From Salinirussus sp. (lineage in GTDB: Archaea; Halobacteriota; Halobacteria; Halobacteriales; Haloarculaceae): a stretch of DNA of 8,406 nt. The position numbers were made by a program, and so were the translations under genes. Location of the stretch: contig JAQCNN010000196.1 in NCBI GenBank assembly GCA_028275005.1, forward strand, positions 1-8,406, in the 5' to 3' direction. The notes under the pieces are model-generated. The model did no database searches. It saw nothing but the letters and a program-made list of their open reading frames with translations, and was not told where the DNA came from. This document shows, in pieces, positions 5,873-8,406 of the stretch (its first letter is position 1; each line of letters starts with the position of its first letter).

Positions 5873-5898
5873 GTGTTATCTGGGGGCCGAGATAACAC
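5873..5898. repeat. Perfect 9-bp inverted repeat between dnaK and the aldehyde dehydrogenase gene
   Basis: GTGTTATCT (5873-5881) and AGATAACAC (5890-5898) are exact reverse complements around an 8-bp G-rich centre. The arms are AT-rich in a GC-rich background, so chance GC pairing does not explain the match. It lies 57 bp after the dnaK stop and about 100 bp upstream of the dehydrogenase promoter. It could be an RNA hairpin ending the dnaK transcript or a binding site for a dimeric regulator. Confidence 0.55.
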
Positions 5899-5954
5899 CG
5901 GTTCGGCCGGCCGGGTGACGTCGGCTATTCTGTCCTGGCCGCCGGCTACGGGGA

Positions 5955-7880
5955 CTAGTCCTCCTCGTCGTCCTCGACGTCCTCGAAGTCGGCGTCGACG
6001 TACTCCTCGCCGTCACCGCCGGCCCCGGGGCCGGGGCCTGGCCCGGCGCCAGCGCCAGGGCCGGCACCTGCACCAGGGCCAGGGCCGGGGCCAGCGCCGG
6101 CAGCCCCGGCGCCCGCACCACCGGCGGCCCCGGCGGCCTGCTCCTGGTACATCTGCTTGCCGATCTCCTGGAGTTCCTCCGCGAGATACTCCGTCGCGGA
6201 CTCGATTCGCTCCTTGTCGGCGTCCTCGTCGTCGAGGACCTCCTCGACCTCTTCGACTGCGTCACGGATAGTGGTCTCGAGGTCGTCGTCGACGGCTTCC
6301 TCGTTCTCCTCCAGCAGTGTCTCCGCCCGCTGGATGGTGGATTCGGCCTCGTTGCGGGCCTCGATGCGCTCGCGACGACGCTCGTCCTCCTCGGCGTGTT
6401 GCTCGGCCTCCTCCTGCATCTCCTCGATCTGGTCGTCGGAGAGGCCGGCGCCGCCCTCGATAGTGATGTTCTCCTCGTTGCCCGAGCCTTTGTCCTCGGC
6501 GGTGACGTCGACGATGCCGTTCTCGTCGAGCGAGAAACTCACCTCGATCTGTGGGGTCCCCGCGGGCGCCGGCGGAATGCCGGTCAGCGCGAACTCCCCG
6601 AGGAGTTCGTTCTCCTCGGCGATCTCCCGCTCACCCTGGAAGACCCGGATCTGGACCTGAGTCTGGTTTGCCTGGGCGGTGGTGAAGATCTTCGACTCCT
6701 CGGTCGGGATGGTGGTGTTCTTGTCGATGAGCCGCTCGAAGAGCCCGCCTTTGACCTCCACACCGAGCGAGAGTGGGGTGACGTCCACGAGCACGATATC
6801 GTCGACGTCGCCCGAGAGGACACCCCCCTGGATGGCTGCGCCGAGCCCGACAGCCTCGTCGGGATTGACGTTTTTCTTTGGCTCCTGGCCGGTCAGCTCC
6901 TCGACCTTCTCCTGGATCATCGGCATCCGGGTGGACCCACCGACGAGAATGACCTCGTCGATGTCACCCTTCTCGTAGCCGGCATCCTCCAGGGCCTGTT
7001 CGGTCGGGCCGACCGTCCGCTCGACCAGGTCCCGTGTCAGCGACTCGAACTTCGCCCGGGTCAGCGAGACCTCAAGATCCTTGGGGCCGTCGTCGTCGGC
7101 GGCGATGAACGGGAGGGTGATAGTCGTCTCCTTGCGGTTCGAGAGCTCGATCTTCGCCTCCTCGGCGGCCTCGGTGAGGCGCTGGAGCGCCTGCCGGTCC
7201 TCCCGGAGGTCGATGCCGTACTCGTCGTAGAAGTCCTCGGCGAGGTAGTCGATGACCGCCCCGTCCCAGTCGTCGCCGCCGAGGTCGTTGTCCCCGTTCG
7301 TGGCGACGACCTCGTAGACGCCACCACCCAGGTCGAGAATGGAGACGTCGAAGGTTCCGCCGCCGAGGTCGTAGACGAGGACCGTCTGGTCGGACTGGTC
7401 GTCGAGCCCGTAGGCCATCGCGGCCGCCGTTGGCTCGTTGATGATCCGCTCGACCTCGAAGCCGGCGATCTCCCCGGCGTCCTTCGTCGCCTGGCGCTGT
7501 CGGTCCGAGAAGTACGCGGGGACGGTGATGACCGCCTTCTCGACGTCGTCGCCGAGATACTCCTCGGCGTCGCGTTTGAGCTTCTGGAGGGTCATCGCCG
7601 AGACCTGTTCGGGGGTGTACTCCTCACCCTCGATTTCGACGGTGTAGCCGTCCTCGCCCATGTGTCGCTTTATCGACTCGACGGTGTTGTCGGGGTTCTG
7701 GACGGCCTGGTTTTTCGCGGGCTTGCCCACGAGCTGTTCGTCGTCGTCGAACGCTACTACCGAGGGGGTGGTCCGGTCGCCCTCGCTGTTGACGATGATC
7801 TCCGGGTCGCCGCCCTCCATGACCGCGAACGCGCTGTTCGTGGTCCCGAGGTCGATCCCGAGAATCTTGTTGCTCGCCAT
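5955..7880 (-). CDS. dnaK: Molecular chaperone DnaK (Hsp70), 641 aa
   Basis: DnaK is the cytosolic ATP-driven chaperone that cycles with DnaJ and GrpE. The nucleotide-binding domain shows IDLGTTNS (9-16), NEPTAAAMAYG (148-158), DLGGGTFD (171-178) and VGGSTRMP (313-320). The interdomain linker region is VDVTPLSLG (365-373). It is followed by the substrate-binding beta domain and a charged helical lid (about 478-580). Around residues 71-90 the sequence lacks the ~24-residue insert found in Gram-negative DnaK, which is the known archaeal/Gram-positive form. That fits the view that archaea acquired hsp70 from bacteria. Residues 582-622 are only Gly, Ala and Pro, then comes the acidic end EEYVDADFEDVEDDEED. 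The ATG at 7878-7880 gives the conserved MASNKILGIDLGTT. A grpE remnant lies 230 bp upstream on the same strand. Confidence 0.99.
   Translation of the reverse strand: MASNKILGIDLGTTNSAFAVMEGGDPEIIVNSEGDRTTPSVVAFDDDEQLVGKPAKNQAVQNPDNTVESIKRHMGEDGYTVEIEGEEYTPEQVSAMTLQKLKRDAEEYLGDDVEKAVITVPAYFSDRQRQATKDAGEIAGFEVERIINEPTAAAMAYGLDDQSDQTVLVYDLGGGTFDVSILDLGGGVYEVVATNGDNDLGGDDWDGAVIDYLAEDFYDEYGIDLREDRQALQRLTEAAEEAKIELSNRKETTITLPFIAADDDGPKDLEVSLTRAKFESLTRDLVERTVGPTEQALEDAGYEKGDIDEVILVGGSTRMPMIQEKVEELTGQEPKKNVNPDEAVGLGAAIQGGVLSGDVDDIVLVDVTPLSLGVEVKGGLFERLIDKNTTIPTEESKIFTTAQANQTQVQIRVFQGEREIAEENELLGEFALTGIPPAPAGTPQIEVSFSLDENGIVDVTAEDKGSGNEENITIEGGAGLSDDQIEEMQEEAEQHAEEDERRRERIEARNEAESTIQRAETLLEENEEAVDDDLETTIRDAVEEVEEVLDDEDADKERIESATEYLAEELQEIGKQMYQEQAAGAAGGAGAGAAGAGPGPGPGAGAGPGAGAGPGPGPGAGGDGEEYVDADFEDVEDDEED
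6015..6137 (-). repeat. Low-complexity Gly/Ala/Pro-coding repeat in dnaK
   Basis: These 123 bases encode 41 consecutive Gly, Ala or Pro residues (582-622) in the disordered DnaK tail. The peptide AGPGPGPGAG occurs twice, at 596-605 and 612-621, offset by 16 residues, which suggests internal duplication. Such tracts in hsp70 genes are prone to slippage and vary in length between strains. Confidence 0.85.
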
Positions 7881-7890
7881 CTTGTCGATA

Positions 7891-7915
7891 TATACCCGGT
7901 TGCGGCGGTTAAAAG
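7891..7915 (-). promoter_or_regulatory. dnaK promoter with element shared with dnaJ
   Basis: On the minus strand CTTTTAA (7909-7915) lies 29-35 bp before the ATG and is the likely TATA box. It is followed by CGCAACCGGGTATA (7891-7904), which matches the dnaJ promoter at 12 of 14 positions. A second AT-rich run, GTATATATC, lies 7-15 bp before the ATG. It is too near to serve as a TATA box for a start at the ATG and may mark the melting or start region. The predicted leader is a few bases at most. Confidence 0.55.
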
Positions 7916-7971
7916 TTGCTAGAACGGCCTGTCAGCAGCCCCCCCGTCCCCGGACGCTGTCCCCCGCTTTC

Positions 7972-8002
7972 CGGTCTCGGGCCGACTCGGCCACACAGAC
8001 CG
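7972..8002. repeat. Interrupted inverted repeat between grpE remnant and dnaK
   Basis: CGGTCT (7972-7977) pairs with AGACCG (7997-8002), and inside it GGCCGA (7980-7985) pairs with TCGGCC (7987-7992), giving a two-part stem with a small internal loop. It lies about 108 bp after the grpE stop and 57 bp before the dnaK TATA-like element. It could be a terminator-like hairpin or an upstream regulatory site. The rest of the 230-bp gap between grpE and dnaK shows no gene. Confidence 0.3.
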
Positions 8003-8110
8003 CCCCCGAGCCGACCGCCACGCGGGACGGTGTGTCCCCAGTTGTGACTCCCGGGCACCCGGCAGAGACCGGCATCACGAGGGGCTGCCCCACCTGCAGC
8101 CGAACGCCGA

Positions 8111-8311
8111 CTACGCGTCGCCGGAGCCGTCACTGACTGTGACCTGTGCCGGCCGGAGCACCTTCCCGCCCATCTCGTAGCCGGGGCGGTGGAGGTCCTC
8201 GACCGTTCCCTCAGGCTGGTCGGAGTCGACGCGCATCAGCACCTCGTGACGGGTCGGGTCCGTCTCCTCGCCGGTTCGCTCCTCGCCCGGAGCGGCGCCG
8301 ACACTGCGGGT
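8111..8311 (-). pseudogene. grpE: grpE 3' remnant (nucleotide exchange factor), probably interrupted
   Basis: Read on the minus strand, the frame ending at TAG 8111-8113 encodes the GrpE C-terminal beta-domain: DPTRHEVLMRVDSD, then GTVEDLHRPGYEMGGKVLRPAQ, split here as GTVEDLHRPGYEMG and GKVLRPAQVTVS. This matches the family pattern (FDP..HEA...V....G.V.....GY...G...R.A.V.V). GrpE is the cytosolic exchange factor that releases ADP from DnaK, and its place just upstream of dnaK fits. Recognisable sequence covers only about 66 codons. Beyond about 8311 the reading becomes unlike GrpE (RTITRESLPQS when listed backwards along the plus strand), GC drops sharply, and an in-frame TGA occurs at 8351-8353. 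No plausible start lies in between. GrpE is normally about 180-220 residues, so the gene is broken in this window unless its remaining 5' part lies beyond an insertion to the right. The right boundary is approximate. Confidence 0.75.
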
Positions 8312-8406
8312 GATGGTTCGCTCTGAAAGCGGTTGACTTATACGATGTGGTCACAGCCACTGTGTCTGCGGAAATCGGCAGGCATCGTCGGTGTTCCTGC
8401 TGTCGC
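8312..8406. mobile_element. Suspected end of an inserted element within grpE (unidentified)
   Basis: GC content here is 53 of 96 bases (55%, counted over 8311-8406) against 73% in the preceding 100 bases, and it coincides with the loss of GrpE similarity. On the plus strand GACTTATAC (8335-8343) looks like a promoter, with an ATG at 8345 and a GTG at 8362 whose frames both stay open to the window edge. This arrangement would suit the left end of an insertion sequence with a transposase reading rightward. I recognise no IS family and no terminal repeat with certainty, so the call rests on composition and on the broken gene. Confidence 0.35.

Noticed and set aside
6015..6137. CRISPR-like or intergenic tandem repeat
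   Set aside because: There are no spacers. The repetition is the coding of a Gly/Ala/Pro tail inside dnaK and stays in frame.
6396..7922. 508-codon open frame on the plus strand, antisense to dnaK
   Set aside because: It is the complement of the dnaK codon pattern: GC-rich third positions and the scarcity of complementary stops leave the opposite strand open. The translation has no recognisable domain, while dnaK is certain.
7909..8133. 74-codon minus-strand frame between grpE and dnaK
   Set aside because: It overlaps the grpE 3' end in another frame and the dnaK promoter, is Gly/Arg-rich and has no recognisable feature.

Overview
The window is from a haloarchaeon (class Halobacteria). It is GC-rich, its proteins are loaded with Asp and Glu, and most genes have an AT-rich TATA-like element about 25-30 bp before the ATG with no room for a leader, the usual haloarchaeal leaderless arrangement. 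I cannot name the genus.

Layout from left to right. At 1-540 (+) is the C-terminal two thirds of an aldo/keto reductase cut by the window edge. At 631-1377 and 1418-1609 (+) are two membrane proteins of unknown function. At 1610-2371 (-) is a reduced relative of acyl-CoA synthetases (ANL superfamily) without a visible ATP-binding signature, and diverging from it at 2453-2833 (+) is a small membrane protein. The right two thirds, all on the minus strand, is the Hsp70 chaperone locus. In transcription order it has a 3' remnant of grpE (8111-~8311), dnaK (5955-7880), an NAD(P)-dependent aldehyde dehydrogenase (4146-5747) and dnaJ (2870-4018). Each of dnaK, the dehydrogenase gene and dnaJ has its own promoter-like sequence.

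DnaK and DnaJ are full length with all their hallmark motifs, and with GrpE they would form the cytosolic protein-folding cycle. GrpE looks broken here. Only about 66 C-terminal codons are recognisable. GC content then drops from 73% (8211-8310) to 55% (8311-8406), and an in-frame stop lies at 8351-8353. The simplest reading is an insertion, probably an IS end, inside grpE at the right edge, but I could not identify the element.

The most interesting regulatory signal is a shared sequence, CGCAACCGG(G/C)TA(T/C)A, at nearly the same place in the dnaK and dnaJ promoters. Two palindromes between dnaK and the dehydrogenase gene are also candidate control sites. I see no CRISPR array, tRNA or rRNA, and no convincing new multi-gene system.
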